A stretch of DNA of 64,000 bases from Marinomonas balearica (lineage in GTDB: Bacteria; Pseudomonadota; Gammaproteobacteria; Pseudomonadales; Marinomonadaceae): NCBI RefSeq assembly GCF_004362145.1, contig NZ_SNXC01000009.1, positions 671,823 through 735,822 of the forward strand. The letters are read 5' to 3'. Positions 9,641 through 18,239 of this stretch are shown piece after piece (position 1 is the first letter of the stretch; every line of letters starts with the position of its first letter). Made by a program: the position numbers and the translations under genes. The notes below the pieces were generated by a model that was given only the letters and a program-made list of their open reading frames with translations, had not been told where the DNA came from and did no database searches.

Positions 9641-10450
9641 TTGGCAAAAATTATAGTTGTCACGTCTGGTAAAGGTGGTGTTGGTAAAACCACCTCCAGT
9701 GCTGCGTTAGGGACAGGGATCGCATTAAAAGGGCATAAAACGGTTATCATCGATTTTGATGTGGGTTTACGTAACCTCGATTTGATTATGGGGTGTGAGC
9801 GTCGTGTTGTTTACGATTTTGTTAATGTCATTAATAAAGAGGCGACTCTAAATCAGGCGTTAATAAAAGATAAGCGAACAGACGGTTTGTATATTTTGCC
9901 AGCATCGCAAACGCGAGATAAAGATGCATTAACGCTAGAAGGCGTGGATGCCGTGCTAAAAGAATTGGCGGAAGAGTTTGACTACATTATTTGTGACTCG
10001 CCGGCAGGTATCGAGCGGGGTGCGCAAATGGCATTGTATTTTGCAGATGTTGCGGTTGTGGTGACAAACCCTGAAGTATCCTCGGTCAGAGATTCAGATC
10101 GAATTTTGGGCATATTGCAAAGCAAAAGCCGCCGTGCAGAACGAGGTGATGCGCCGATTGAAGAGCATTTACTTATTACTCGTTATCACCCTGAGCGTGT
10201 GTCTGCTGGGGAGATGTTGAGTGTTGAAGATGTTGAAGAAATTCTAGCTATCCCTCTCATAGGTGTTATTCCTGAATCTGAATCTGTGTTAAAAGCGTCG
10301 AATCAGGGTACTCCGGTGATTTTAGAAACGGAATCCGAAGCGGGCTTAGCGTACACGGATGCAGTGGATCGATTAATGGGTGAGGAGCGTCCAATGCGCT
10401 TTCTTGATGTGCAGAGAAAGGGATTCTTTAAGAGATTGTTAGGGGGGTAG
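9641..10450 (+). CDS. minD: Septum site-determining ATPase MinD
   Basis: MinD is the membrane-cycling ATPase of the Min system. The deviant Walker A KGGVGKT lies at residues 11-17 and the C-terminal amphipathic membrane-targeting helix ends in [11 protein letters not shown]. The frame is open from a TTG at 9626, but a second TTG at 9641 gives the family-standard start [13 protein letters not shown] and has a GGGGG ribosome site about 9 nt upstream, so 9641 is chosen (269 residues). No ATG lies nearby, so minD uses TTG. minE follows after 5 bp. Confidence 0.95.
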   Translation: MAKIIVVTSGKGGVGKTTSSAALGTGIALKGHKTVIIDFDVGLRNLDLIMGCERRVVYDFVNVINKEATLNQALIKDKRTDGLYILPASQTRDKDALTLEGVDAVLKELAEEFDYIICDSPAGIERGAQMALYFADVAVVVTNPEVSSVRDSDRILGILQSKSRRAERGDAPIEEHLLITRYHPERVSAGEMLSVEDVEEILAIPLIGVIPESESVLKASNQGTPVILETESEAGLAYTDAVDRLMGEERPMRFLDVQRKGFFKRLLGG

Positions 10451-10455
10451 GTAAC

Positions 10456-10710
10456 GTGGGGATATTTGATTATTTTAAAAGTAAGAGTCAGCCCTCGTCG
10501 GCGTCCGTAGCAAAAGATAGACTTCAGATTATTGTTGCTCATGAGCGTTCTAAGCGTCAGCAGCCGGATTACTTGCCACAAATGCAGCAAGAGATCATAG
10601 ACGTGATTCGCAAGTATGTGCAGGTTGATTCAAAAGATGTTCAGATTCAGCTTGAGAATATTGAAGACTGTAGTGTCCTAGAGTTAAATGTTACGCTGCC
10701 AGATCAATAG
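10456..10710 (+). CDS. minE: Cell division topological specificity factor MinE
   Basis: MinE stimulates MinD ATPase activity and drives pole-to-pole oscillation, restricting MinC activity to the poles. This 84-residue protein starts with GTG at 10456 ([10 protein letters not shown]), has the MinD-interacting segment [12 protein letters not shown] and the C-terminal dimerisation region. It begins 5 bp after minD with an AGGGGGG ribosome site inside the minD 3' end, so it is translated from the same message. Confidence 0.95.
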   Translation: MGIFDYFKSKSQPSSASVAKDRLQIIVAHERSKRQQPDYLPQMQQEIIDVIRKYVQVDSKDVQIQLENIEDCSVLELNVTLPDQ

Positions 10711-10756
10711 CGCTTAAGTATTTCTTATTCAATTGTCTGCCATGACAATTGCGATT

Positions 10757-10803
10757 AACGAGGTGTGTCTGCTGTCCAGTTTGGTCAATAGATACACCTC
10801 GTT
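10757..10803 (+). terminator. Possible terminator or hairpin after minE
   Basis: AACGAGGTGT (10757-10766) and ACACCTCGTT (10794-10803) are 10-bp inverted repeats with a 27-nt loop. The loop is long and only a short T-run follows, so termination of minCDE is plausible but not certain. Confidence 0.4.
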
Positions 10804-10837
10804 TTGGCTTTGCTCGTGATTTCGTGCAAAGGTCTCT
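10797..10837 (+). repeat. Dispersed repeat, right-end fragment
   Basis: CTCGTTTTGGCTTTGCTCG followed by a segment ending GCAAAGGTCTCT matches the right terminus of the elements at 8347-8437 and 27139-27327. No left end is seen. It overlaps the 3' arm of the hairpin after minE. Confidence 0.65.
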
Positions 10838-10875
10838 TTACATTTATTTCGTATTACATTGATTGAGAGAAAGAG

Positions 10876-12087
10876 ATGTATCGTTTACTCATTTCGAGCT
10901 TGGTTCTTTCCGCTGCCTTAGTGGGATGTGGCTCTGATGCTAATCAAGTTTCACAAAATGCCGATAGGCAGATTAAAGCACCGGTGAAGCGTTCTGATTT
11001 ACCTGTTCCTCTGGATAATCCAAAAGCACTATTAGGCAGTCAACTTTTCTTTGACACAAACCTTTCTAAAGAGCGGAATCAATCCTGCGCTTCATGTCAC
11101 GATATGGGCGCTGCTTTTGTTGATCATCGTAACCTAGCGGGTGATGGTGCTGTTTCGCTTGGCAGTGATGAGATCTCCCAAGGCGATCGAAATGCTCCGA
11201 CAGCAGGGTATGCGGCATTCTCTCCGCCGTTCCATCAAAAAGCAAATGGAGAATATCAAGGAGGACAGTTCCTTGATGGGCGTGCTAATGGGTTAGCGGA
11301 GCAGGCGGCCGGTCCTTTTTTGAATCCATTAGAAATGGCGCTTAAGGATGAGACTGCAGTAATGGATCGAATTAGAGAGAATCCGAGTTACTTGGAGCAA
11401 CTGGAAGATATTTACGGTGAAGACGCTTTAAAGAGTGATAAAAAGGCATATGCTGCATTGACCGATGCGATTGCTTATTTTGAACAAACTGAGCTGTTTA
11501 TGCCGTTCGATTCAAAATATGACCGTTCGTTAAGAGGTGAGGTGACTTTGACGCCAGAAGAGGAGCTAGGCAAAACATTGTTCTTTTCTCAGCAATTTAC
11601 GAATTGCAATGCGTGCCACCAGCTTCAACGTTCCCCTATTCACCCTCAAGAAACGTTTTCCAATTACGATTATCGGAATATAGGGGTTCCATCTAACCCA
11701 AATATTGTTGTGCACAACAATAAAGGTTATGACATTGGTTTACTTAATAACCCTGAGGTCAGTGATCGTAAGCATGAAGGCCAATTTAAAGTGCCGAGTT
11801 TGCGTAACGTTGCTGTAACCGGGCCTTATATGCACAATGGCGTGTTTAAGGATTTGAGAACGGTTGTATTATTCTATGACAAATACAATAACCGAAAGCG
11901 TACATTAAACCCAGAAACAGGTCAGCCATGGCGTGAGCCTGAAGTTGCGCGTTCAATTGATTTTAATGAGCTAGAGCGAGCGCCTGCATTGGATGATCGT
12001 CGAGTGGATGCATTGGTCGCGTTTATGAAAACATTAACCGATTCTCGGTATGAGTACCTTATAGACAGCTCTAACGGCAATCTGTGA
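10876..12087 (+). CDS. Di-haem cytochrome c peroxidase family lipoprotein (MauG/CcpA-like)
   Basis: The 403-residue protein starts with a lipoprotein signal peptide (lipobox LVGC, Cys18), so it should be anchored to a membrane facing the periplasm. Two c-type haem sites are visible: CASCH at 71-75 and CNACH at 244-248. This spacing and the motifs LGSQLFFDTNLS, FLDGRA and VPSLRNVAVTGPYMHNG are those of the bacterial di-haem cytochrome c peroxidase/MauG family. The likely role is reduction of hydrogen peroxide with electrons from a small cytochrome c, although some relatives oxidise other substrates. Its stop codon is the start of a heptamer tandem repeat, and repeat-element fragments lie on both sides of the gene. 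Confidence 0.88.
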   Translation: MYRLLISSLVLSAALVGCGSDANQVSQNADRQIKAPVKRSDLPVPLDNPKALLGSQLFFDTNLSKERNQSCASCHDMGAAFVDHRNLAGDGAVSLGSDEISQGDRNAPTAGYAAFSPPFHQKANGEYQGGQFLDGRANGLAEQAAGPFLNPLEMALKDETAVMDRIRENPSYLEQLEDIYGEDALKSDKKAYAALTDAIAYFEQTELFMPFDSKYDRSLRGEVTLTPEEELGKTLFFSQQFTNCNACHQLQRSPIHPQETFSNYDYRNIGVPSNPNIVVHNNKGYDIGLLNNPEVSDRKHEGQFKVPSLRNVAVTGPYMHNGVFKDLRTVVLFYDKYNNRKRTLNPETGQPWREPEVARSIDFNELERAPALDDRRVDALVAFMKTLTDSRYEYLIDSSNGNL

Positions 12088-12160
12088 CCTGAGACCTGAG
12101 ACCTGAGACCTGAGACCTGAGACCTGAGACCTGAGACCTGAGACCTGAGACCTGAGACCT
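12086..12160. repeat. Heptanucleotide tandem array, ten full units plus a partial
   Basis: The 7-bp unit GACCTGA (equivalently GAGACCT) is repeated ten times without a mismatch, followed by a partial GACCT. The first unit overlaps the TGA stop of the peroxidase gene. The array runs directly into a repeat-element fragment whose terminal sequence is the same GAGACCT. Confidence 0.97.
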
Positions 12161-12175
12161 TCGCACGAAGTCACG
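12154..12175 (-). repeat. Dispersed repeat, inverted terminal fragment
   Basis: GAGACCT, then TCGCACGAAGTCACG, matches the reverse complement of the right terminus of the element family (1-bp deletion plus one substitution region). It is the only non-tandem element sequence at this locus. Confidence 0.6.
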
Positions 12176-12188
12176 TACAATACCCCCG

Positions 12189-12222
12189 AAAGCCATTCTA
12201 AATGATTAGAATGGCTTTTTTT
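12189..12222 (+). terminator. Intrinsic terminator
   Basis: AAAGCCATTCTAA and TTAGAATGGCTTT pair across a short loop and are followed by a T-run. It should end transcription of the peroxidase gene. Confidence 0.85.
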
Positions 12223-12332
12223 ATGTTTGTAATAATACTCAAACTTTCCTTATGAGGCTCTGGTGCTCGCTCTCCAAATTGGCTACATTGGATTGGTTGA
12301 TTTAATTGAACTGTTAATAGGATAGCTTAGCA

Positions 12333-13385
12333 ATGAAGTATTCAAAGTTAGGTCGTACTGGATTAGATGTTTCACGAGTTTGTCTAGGTACTATGACGTG
12401 GGGAACGCAAAATACTCAAGAGGATGCCGATGCTCAGATTGAGTATGCATTGGCTCAAGGTATTAATTTTATGGATACTGCTGAGATGTATTCTGTTCCG
12501 CCGACACCGGAGTCATATGGAAAAACGGAAACGATTATAGGTAACTGGTTATCACGCAACCCTCATCGACGAGACGAATTCATTTTAGCGACAAAAATCG
12601 CTGGAAAGGGTTTAGGGTATGTTCGTAATGGAGGGGAGATCACAGGGGAGGCGATTATCAGTTCCATTGATGCATCGCTTGAGCGATTGCAAACGGATTA
12701 CATTGATCTCTACCAGATGCATTGGCCGAACCGCACAACACCGCATTTTGCAAAGCATCACCCAGGACGCATAAATTTTACTGATGTTGACACTGAGGCA
12801 CATAAATCTCAAATGCTAGAGATCTTGCAGGCGCTGGATGAGAGTGTGAAAGCAGGAAAAATACGTCACTTTGGTTTATCTGATGATACAACATGGGGTA
12901 TCAGTGAATACGTTAAGTTGAGCGAAAAGCACGGTTTGGCGCGAGTTGCCTCCATTCAAAATGAGTTTAGCTTGCTGCATGCGAAAGATTGGCCTTATTT
13001 GATCGAGCAATGCGTGCATGACGACGTCGCTTACCTTCCGTGGTCGCCGTTGGCTGCCGGTGCGCTAACAGGTAAATATTTGAACGGGGCGCGTCCAGAA
13101 GGTAGTCGTTGGAGCTTTACGCAGCGAAATGGTTTGTTTCGGGATACTGAGCTTTCTAATGCAGCGGTAGCTGAATACTGTGAGGTTGCTAAAAAACATG
13201 GTTTAACGCCTGCTCAGCTTTCGCTGGCTTGGTGTGATCAGGTGGATGGTGTGACGTCTACTATTATTGGTGCGACGAAGATGGATCAGCTTATAGAAGA
13301 TATAGATGCGTTTGATATTGCATTGTCTGATGATGTGCTAAAAGACGTCGCTGAAGTATTTGAACGATATCCAATGCCTTTCTAG
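12333..13385 (+). CDS. Aldo/keto reductase, Tas-like
   Basis: This 350-residue NADPH-dependent aldo/keto reductase closely resembles E. coli Tas (346 residues) along its length: the N-terminal LGTMTWG, NFMDTAEMYSVPPTPES with catalytic Asp and Tyr, a lysine in ILATKIAG and the histidine in LYQMHWP complete the family tetrad. It is cytoplasmic; the natural substrate of Tas proteins is not settled. It stands alone between two terminators and converges on the fusA2-type gene. The start is the ATG at 12333 behind AGGATAG. Confidence 0.9.
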   Translation: MKYSKLGRTGLDVSRVCLGTMTWGTQNTQEDADAQIEYALAQGINFMDTAEMYSVPPTPESYGKTETIIGNWLSRNPHRRDEFILATKIAGKGLGYVRNGGEITGEAIISSIDASLERLQTDYIDLYQMHWPNRTTPHFAKHHPGRINFTDVDTEAHKSQMLEILQALDESVKAGKIRHFGLSDDTTWGISEYVKLSEKHGLARVASIQNEFSLLHAKDWPYLIEQCVHDDVAYLPWSPLAAGALTGKYLNGARPEGSRWSFTQRNGLFRDTELSNAAVAEYCEVAKKHGLTPAQLSLAWCDQVDGVTSTIIGATKMDQLIEDIDAFDIALSDDVLKDVAEVFERYPMPF

Positions 13386-13437
13386 GTGAGCATGCTATAT
13401 GTTGTGATCTCGTTCTTTAAGAGGGAGCGTAATTAAT

Positions 13438-13466
13438 AAAAAACCCGGCATTTGCCGGGTTTTTTG
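13438..13466. terminator. Bidirectional intrinsic terminator
   Basis: AAAACCCGGCA and TGCCGGGTTTT form a GC-rich stem with A and T runs on both sides. It lies between the convergent aldo/keto reductase and EF-G genes and can serve both. Confidence 0.92.
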
Positions 13467-13492
13467 ATTGTCGATTAATTGTTATTTAACAA

Positions 13493-15583
13493 TTAGTCTT
13501 TCTTTTCACGACGCTCTTTTGCTGCTTCGATAACAGATTCAGCAACGTTAGCAGGACAGCCATTGTAGTGAGAGAACTCCATAGAGAACTGACCACGACC
13601 AGATGTCATTGTACGTAGTTGACCGATGTAACCGAACATTTCAGAAAGAGGTACGTCTGCTTTGATACGAACGCCAGTAACACCAGCTTCTTGGTCTTTG
13701 ATCATGCCGCGACGACGGTTAAGGTCACCGATTACGTCACCAACGTGGTCTTCTGGAGTGAACACGTCTACTTTCATGATAGGCTCAAGAAGTTGTGCGC
13801 CTGCTTTCGGGATAGACTGACGGAAAGCGCCTTTAGCTGCGATTTCAAACGCTACAGCAGAGGAGTCAACCGCGTGGTAGCTACCGTCGAACAGTTCTAC
13901 TTCAACGTCTAGTACTGGGTAACCTGCTAGGACACCTTCGTTCATCATAGACTTGAAGCCTTTCTCAACAGCAGGCCAGAATTCTTTAGGTACGTTACCA
14001 CCAACAACACTTGAAGAGAATGTGAAGCCAGAGTTTTGCTCACCAGGCTTGATGCGGTAGTCGATCTTACCGAACTGACCAGAACCACCAGACTGTTTCT
14101 TGTGAGTGTAGCTGTCTTCAACTTCGCGTGTGATCGTTTCACGGTAAGCAACTTGTGGTTGACCCACTTCAAGTTCTACGCCGTAAGTACGCTTAAGAAT
14201 ATCAACTTTGATGTCTAGGTGAAGCTCACCCATACCTTTAAGGATGGTTTCGCCAGAATCTTCGTCAGTTTCAACTTGGAAAGATGGATCTTCTGCAACC
14301 ATTTTACCGATTGCGATACCCATTTTCTCGTTGCCGCCTTTGTCTTTCGGCTTAACAGCGATAGAGATTACTGGATCAGGGAAGATCATTGCTTCAAGAG
14401 TACATTCGTGTTTAGGATCACATAGAGTGTGACCTGTTTGAACGTTCTTCATACCAACAACAGCAAGGATATCACCCGCTTGAGCTTCAGAGATCTCGTT
14501 ACGGTCATCTGCTTGCATCTCAACCATACGGCCGATACGCTCAGTTTTACCTGTTGCAGAGTTAAGAACCGTGTCACCTTTCTTAAGACGACCAGAGTAG
14601 ATACGGATAAAGGTTAGGGCGCCGAAACGGTCGTCCATGATCTTAAATGCCAATGCGCGTAATGGCTCATCGGCAGAAACCGTAGCAACTTCACCAGTTG
14701 GCTCACCAGTTTCAGCGTCTGTAAGAGGCTGAGCATCAACTTCTGTTGGTGCTGGAAGGTAATCAACAACGGCGTCAAGAACCAACTGAACACCTTTGTT
14801 TTTGAATGCAGAACCACAGAATGTAGGGAAGAATGCAAGATCACGAGTACCTTTACGGATACAACGCTTAATTTCTTCTAGAGAAGGTTCTTCACCTTCC
14901 ATGTAAGCTTCCATTAAGTCGTCGTCCATTTCAACGGCGCTTTCGACTAGTTGCTCGTAGTATTCGTCAACCTGATCAACCATGTCTTCTGGAATATCAG
15001 TGATTTCGTAGTTTTCTGGAAGACCTGTGTCGTCCCAAACGTACGCTTTCTTAGTTAGTACGTCTACAACGCCTACGAACTCGTCTTCAGTACCAATTGG
15101 TAGCGTCATAACAAGTGGGTTTGCGCCCAATACGTTTTTAACTTGATCAACAACGCGGAAGAAATCAGCGCCTAGACGGTCAAGTTTGTTAACGAAGATA
15201 CAACGAGCTACTTCTGACTCGTTTGCGTAGCGCCAGTTAGTTTCTGATTGAGGCTCAACACCACCAGAACCACAGAATACGCCGATACCACCATCAAGAA
15301 CTTTAAGTGAACGGTATACTTCTACTGTGAAGTCAACGTGTCCAGGAGTATCGATAACGTTTAGGCGGTGCTTTTTCCACTCACAAGTTACAGCAGCCGA
15401 CTGGATAGTAATACCGCGCTCTGCTTCTTGTTCCATGAAGTCTGTAGTAGATTCACCGTCGTGAACCTCACCAGTTTTGTGAATCTTACCAGTAAGTTTC
15501 AGGATTCGTTCTGTTGTGGTTGTTTTACCCGCGTCAACGTGGGCAAAAATACCAATGTTTCTGTAGTGTGATAAGTCAGCCAT
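13493..15583 (-). CDS. fusA2: Elongation factor G (second-type, FusA2)
   Basis: This 696-residue translational GTPase carries the G1 motif [10 protein letters not shown]3 DTPGHVDF and G4 NKLDR, followed by domains II-V. Its N-terminus ([20 protein letters not shown]) and sequence [20 protein letters not shown] match the Vibrio/Pseudomonas second EF-G rather than the str-operon copy, and it is not flanked by rpsL, rpsG or tuf here. EF-G drives translocation and, with RRF, ribosome recycling; which role this copy performs cannot be read from sequence. It is a single-gene unit with terminators on both sides. Confidence 0.9.
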   Translation of the reverse strand: MADLSHYRNIGIFAHVDAGKTTTTERILKLTGKIHKTGEVHDGESTTDFMEQEAERGITIQSAAVTCEWKKHRLNVIDTPGHVDFTVEVYRSLKVLDGGIGVFCGSGGVEPQSETNWRYANESEVARCIFVNKLDRLGADFFRVVDQVKNVLGANPLVMTLPIGTEDEFVGVVDVLTKKAYVWDDTGLPENYEITDIPEDMVDQVDEYYEQLVESAVEMDDDLMEAYMEGEEPSLEEIKRCIRKGTRDLAFFPTFCGSAFKNKGVQLVLDAVVDYLPAPTEVDAQPLTDAETGEPTGEVATVSADEPLRALAFKIMDDRFGALTFIRIYSGRLKKGDTVLNSATGKTERIGRMVEMQADDRNEISEAQAGDILAVVGMKNVQTGHTLCDPKHECTLEAMIFPDPVISIAVKPKDKGGNEKMGIAIGKMVAEDPSFQVETDEDSGETILKGMGELHLDIKVDILKRTYGVELEVGQPQVAYRETITREVEDSYTHKKQSGGSGQFGKIDYRIKPGEQNSGFTFSSSVVGGNVPKEFWPAVEKGFKSMMNEGVLAGYPVLDVEVELFDGSYHAVDSSAVAFEIAAKGAFRQSIPKAGAQLLEPIMKVDVFTPEDHVGDVIGDLNRRRGMIKDQEAGVTGVRIKADVPLSEMFGYIGQLRTMTSGRGQFSMEFSHYNGCPANVAESVIEAAKERREKKD

Positions 15584-15687
15584 TACTTTACTCTATAAGT
15601 TTGGGACGAAAATTTTCGCGATAGTATACAAGACTTTTTTGCATTTGTAGTCAGGTATTGGCGCGTATTCTATTATATTTTTAGTAA

Positions 15688-15725
15688 ACAAAGAAAGGGG
15701 CGTTTTTAAACACCCCTTTCTTTGT
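15688..15725 (-). terminator. Intrinsic terminator after the antiporter gene
   Basis: ACAAAGAAAGGGG and CACCCCTTTCTTTGT form a 14-15 bp stem with a short loop. It lies downstream of the minus-strand antiporter gene and upstream of fusA2, with T-rich sequence on both sides. Confidence 0.85.
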
Positions 15726-15775
15726 GGTTTTTTTTTCTTTAAAAGCTGAATATTCAGTAGCTTAGAAGGATTTAT

Positions 15776-16948
15776 CTAATCTTTTCTCAGTCTATCTGAT
15801 ATTGCGATTGGGTTAGGGTAATTCAAAATTACTACATAAGTAGACAATGCAAAGCTTAGAATTGCGGTTGCTTGAATTACATGGCTTGCTTCCACCCCAA
15901 TTAAACCAATTGATGCGGCGAGGTAAGCGATGAGTAATGAGAACTCACTGACTTGACCTAATCGGAAACCCACCTCCCATGAAGTTGATTTGTCTTCTTT
16001 CAAGCCTTTTAGTAAGTATCTAAATACTGTGGGTTTAATGAGAAGGGCACTGACAGCCAATACAACAGCGGGGACAATAACAACACCTAAAAGCGCGAGG
16101 TCAAAACTTGCTCCAATTGAGAAGAAAAACAGTATTAGGAAAAAGTCTCTTAGTGGCTTTAGATTGGTTGCTATGTATTGGGATATTGGGCTAGTCGCAA
16201 GCGCAACACCTGCGATAAACGCACCCATTTCAGCAGACAGCCCTGCTGTTTCCGCTGCCACGGCCATGGCAAGGCACCAGCCAATTGAAACTAAGAAGAT
16301 GTATTCGTGGAATCGGTCAAACTTCGCAATCAGCTTTAATAAAACGTATTTTACGAATAAAAAAGCGCCACCTACGAGTAATGGTAAGCCTAGAATAGGT
16401 TTAGCATAACGCATAAAGTCGCTTGTTGTTTCCGTGCTGCCGATACTGTAAAGGACGAGCAATACCGCGATAGCGATGATGTCCTGAAGCAGTAATAGAC
16501 CGACGACGAGTTCACCTGTGTGCTTATGATGCAATACGGTGGTGGGGAGTAATTTGATACAGACAATGGTGCTGGAAAACATCATTGCTAAGCCGACAAT
16601 AACGGCTTCAATCTGCGTATAACCAAATGCAAATGAGACAAGATACCCTAAAGCTGCAAAAGCAATGGAGGATGCTAAAGCAACCCAAGATGCTTTTTTA
16701 AGCATATTGATAAGGTGGCTGGGTTGCATGTCTAAGCCGAGCAGGAATAGCAGGAAGATAATGCCGATATGGGACATCTCATCCATTAATTTAGGTTCGT
16801 CTATCAGGGATAAGGCAGAGGGGCCAAATAGTACGCCAAGCGCGATATACGCGAGGATCATAGGTTGGCGGGTGTATAACGCAACAGAGGCGACTACGGC
16901 CGCCCCTGCAAATATCAAAAAAAACGAATGAACAATAGAAACTTCCAT
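15776..16948 (-). CDS. Cation:proton antiporter, CPA2 family (Kef-like), no RCK domain
   Basis: The 390-residue protein is almost wholly hydrophobic with about 12 membrane helices. Family motifs include GVLFGPSALSLI, FLLFLLGLDM, LLLLQDIIAIAVLL, AEMGAFIAGVALA and FFFSIGASFD, typical of KefB/KefC/NhaS-like CPA2 exchangers that move K+ or Na+ against protons. Full-length KefB/KefC carry a C-terminal NAD-binding RCK domain; this protein ends after the last helix and so lacks that gating module. It starts 15 bp after the SH3-domain gene, which points to an operon. Confidence 0.88.
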   Translation of the reverse strand: MEVSIVHSFFLIFAGAAVVASVALYTRQPMILAYIALGVLFGPSALSLIDEPKLMDEMSHIGIIFLLFLLGLDMQPSHLINMLKKASWVALASSIAFAALGYLVSFAFGYTQIEAVIVGLAMMFSSTIVCIKLLPTTVLHHKHTGELVVGLLLLQDIIAIAVLLVLYSIGSTETTSDFMRYAKPILGLPLLVGGAFLFVKYVLLKLIAKFDRFHEYIFLVSIGWCLAMAVAAETAGLSAEMGAFIAGVALATSPISQYIATNLKPLRDFFLILFFFSIGASFDLALLGVVIVPAVVLAVSALLIKPTVFRYLLKGLKEDKSTSWEVGFRLGQVSEFSLLIAYLAASIGLIGVEASHVIQATAILSFALSTYVVILNYPNPIAISDRLRKD

Positions 16949-16963
16949 ATAGGCCGTTACCTT

Positions 16964-17632
16964 TTAGCTCCAAGAGCCAGTCGACGCTTTCTTCTTACGT
17001 GTGTTGGGCAGTATTAACCCTGCGAGCACGCCTATGATAATTGTTGTTGCACCGATCATAAACCAGCGTTGCTCTTTAGAAGATTTCAGCATTTGGTTTT
17101 CATTTTGAGCTGAATCAAGCTGGTGTTGCAAGGATTCAATTTTGTACGCTGACTCTTCGTTCGCTGCAACAATGGCTCTTGCTTTTTGAGCAAGTTCATT
17201 CACTTCGCTGAGCTGAGTTTGAAGAGAGCTTCGTTCGGAATTTAATTGTTCTACTTGGGTAACTAAATTTGCGACTTTTGCTTTTTCTTCATCTAGTGCT
17301 TCTTCCGCATTCAGCTTGGTTTCAGCGGCTTCTGTGAGTTTGCTTTCTAAACGAACTAGTTGATCGCGACTGACGCGGTTATCACTTAAAAAATAGTTGG
17401 CGACCCAGCCCTCGTTACCTTTAGGTGTGCGTACCTTAGTGTAACTGTTGCTGCGGTCGAGGACGACAAGCGGCGTTCCACTTTTTAGGCCTCGCTCAAC
17501 GGCTTTTGTATTGTTGCCTTGGCCTTCACGAATGGCAATAAACTGGATATCTGATACATAGATGGTTTCAGCCATGGCGCTAGTGGAAACGAGAATACCA
17601 AATGCAAGGCTGGTGAGACATTTTTTGAACAC
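16964..17632 (-). CDS. SH3-domain envelope protein, YgiM-like (TIGR04211 type)
   Basis: The product has a signal peptide ending in SAMA, a bacterial SH3 domain (about residues 25-90, ending GNEGWVANYFLSD), a long coiled coil (about 95-185) and a C-terminal membrane helix followed by a basic tail. This is the YgiM architecture, placing the SH3 domain in the periplasm with an inner-membrane anchor. The frame can be extended to a TTG at 17650, but the GTG at 17632 has AAAGGG 7 nt upstream and is the better start (222 residues). The function of YgiM proteins is not established. Confidence 0.8.
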   Translation of the reverse strand: MFKKCLTSLAFGILVSTSAMAETIYVSDIQFIAIREGQGNNTKAVERGLKSGTPLVVLDRSNSYTKVRTPKGNEGWVANYFLSDNRVSRDQLVRLESKLTEAAETKLNAEEALDEEKAKVANLVTQVEQLNSERSSLQTQLSEVNELAQKARAIVAANEESAYKIESLQHQLDSAQNENQMLKSSKEQRWFMIGATTIIIGVLAGLILPNTRKKKASTGSWS

Positions 17633-17702
17633 GTTAAGACCCTTTAACAATCAATCACTTCAGTATCATAAGATACTGGGTTCGGGTGGGGTTATGCAAA
17701 TA

Positions 17703-17728
17703 AAAAAGGCTCCGAAGAGCCTTTTTTT
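17703..17728. terminator. Intrinsic terminator
   Basis: AAAAAGGCTC and GAGCCTTTTT form a compact stem with flanking A and T runs. On the minus strand it ends the cysI-DUF934 unit. Confidence 0.88.
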
Positions 17729-17768
17729 AAGAACTATCCTGCGAGTAACAGGGCAGGATTGGGTTGCA

Positions 17769-18239
17769 TTAGCCTCGGCGAAGGAATATCGGGCGAGGAT
17801 CCGCAACGTCTCCTTGGTATGCAATACTAAATGGTTTATGCAGTTCCAAGGCTTTTTCGAGGTTTACTTCTTGTTCAAAATCGAATGAGTTGAAACCGCA
17901 ACGTAACAAGTAGCCGAGTTGATCTGGGATGAAGTTACCAATTGCGCGTACTTCGCCTTTGAATCCAAGACGTTCGCGAACTAGGCGTCCGTAGCTGAAT
18001 CCGCGGCCGTCGGCAAACGCTGGGAAGTTGACAGCGATAACTTGTAATTGGCTCAGATCTTTGTTTTCCAATGCTTCGATGCCTTCACCAGCTTCGATCC
18101 AGAGGCCCGCAACGGAGTCGCTGTTGTCTAGCCATTGTTGCATAGGAACAATGCTGTTTTCGCTAACCGCTAGATCTGCTTCTTTGATAACAGAATATTG
18201 GTTCTCGACGATCGCGCCGTCTTTAATTAGCTTTTGCAT
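17769..18239 (-). CDS. DUF934 protein associated with sulfite reductase
   Basis: The 156-residue protein belongs to the DUF934 family, encoded next to cysI in many beta- and gammaproteobacteria. Recognisable features are FPAFADGRGFSYGRLVRERLGF and the C-terminal LEKALELHKPFSIAYQGD. The frame is open to 18317, but the ATG at 18239 (MQKLIKDGAIV) has AGAGG upstream and gives the family length, so it is chosen; it overlaps the end of the sulfite reductase gene by 17 bp. Role in sulfite reduction is inferred only from linkage. Confidence 0.85.
   Translation of the reverse strand: MQKLIKDGAIVENQYSVIKEADLAVSENSIVPMQQWLDNSDSVAGLWIEAGEGIEALENKDLSQLQVIAVNFPAFADGRGFSYGRLVRERLGFKGEVRAIGNFIPDQLGYLLRCGFNSFDFEQEVNLEKALELHKPFSIAYQGDVADPRPIFLRRG

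Noticed and set aside
10757..10803. Counting the minE-downstream hairpin as another repeat-element copy
   Set aside because: Only its right arm overlaps the element sequence; the left arm is unique, so the hairpin is listed separately.
12086..12175. Heptamer array considered as a CRISPR array or coding repeat
   Set aside because: Units are 7 bp with no spacers, and the array follows a stop codon; it is a simple tandem repeat.
13619..14617. Several plus-strand ORFs inside the EF-G gene
   Set aside because: They are shadows of a strongly conserved minus-strand gene with no recognisable product.
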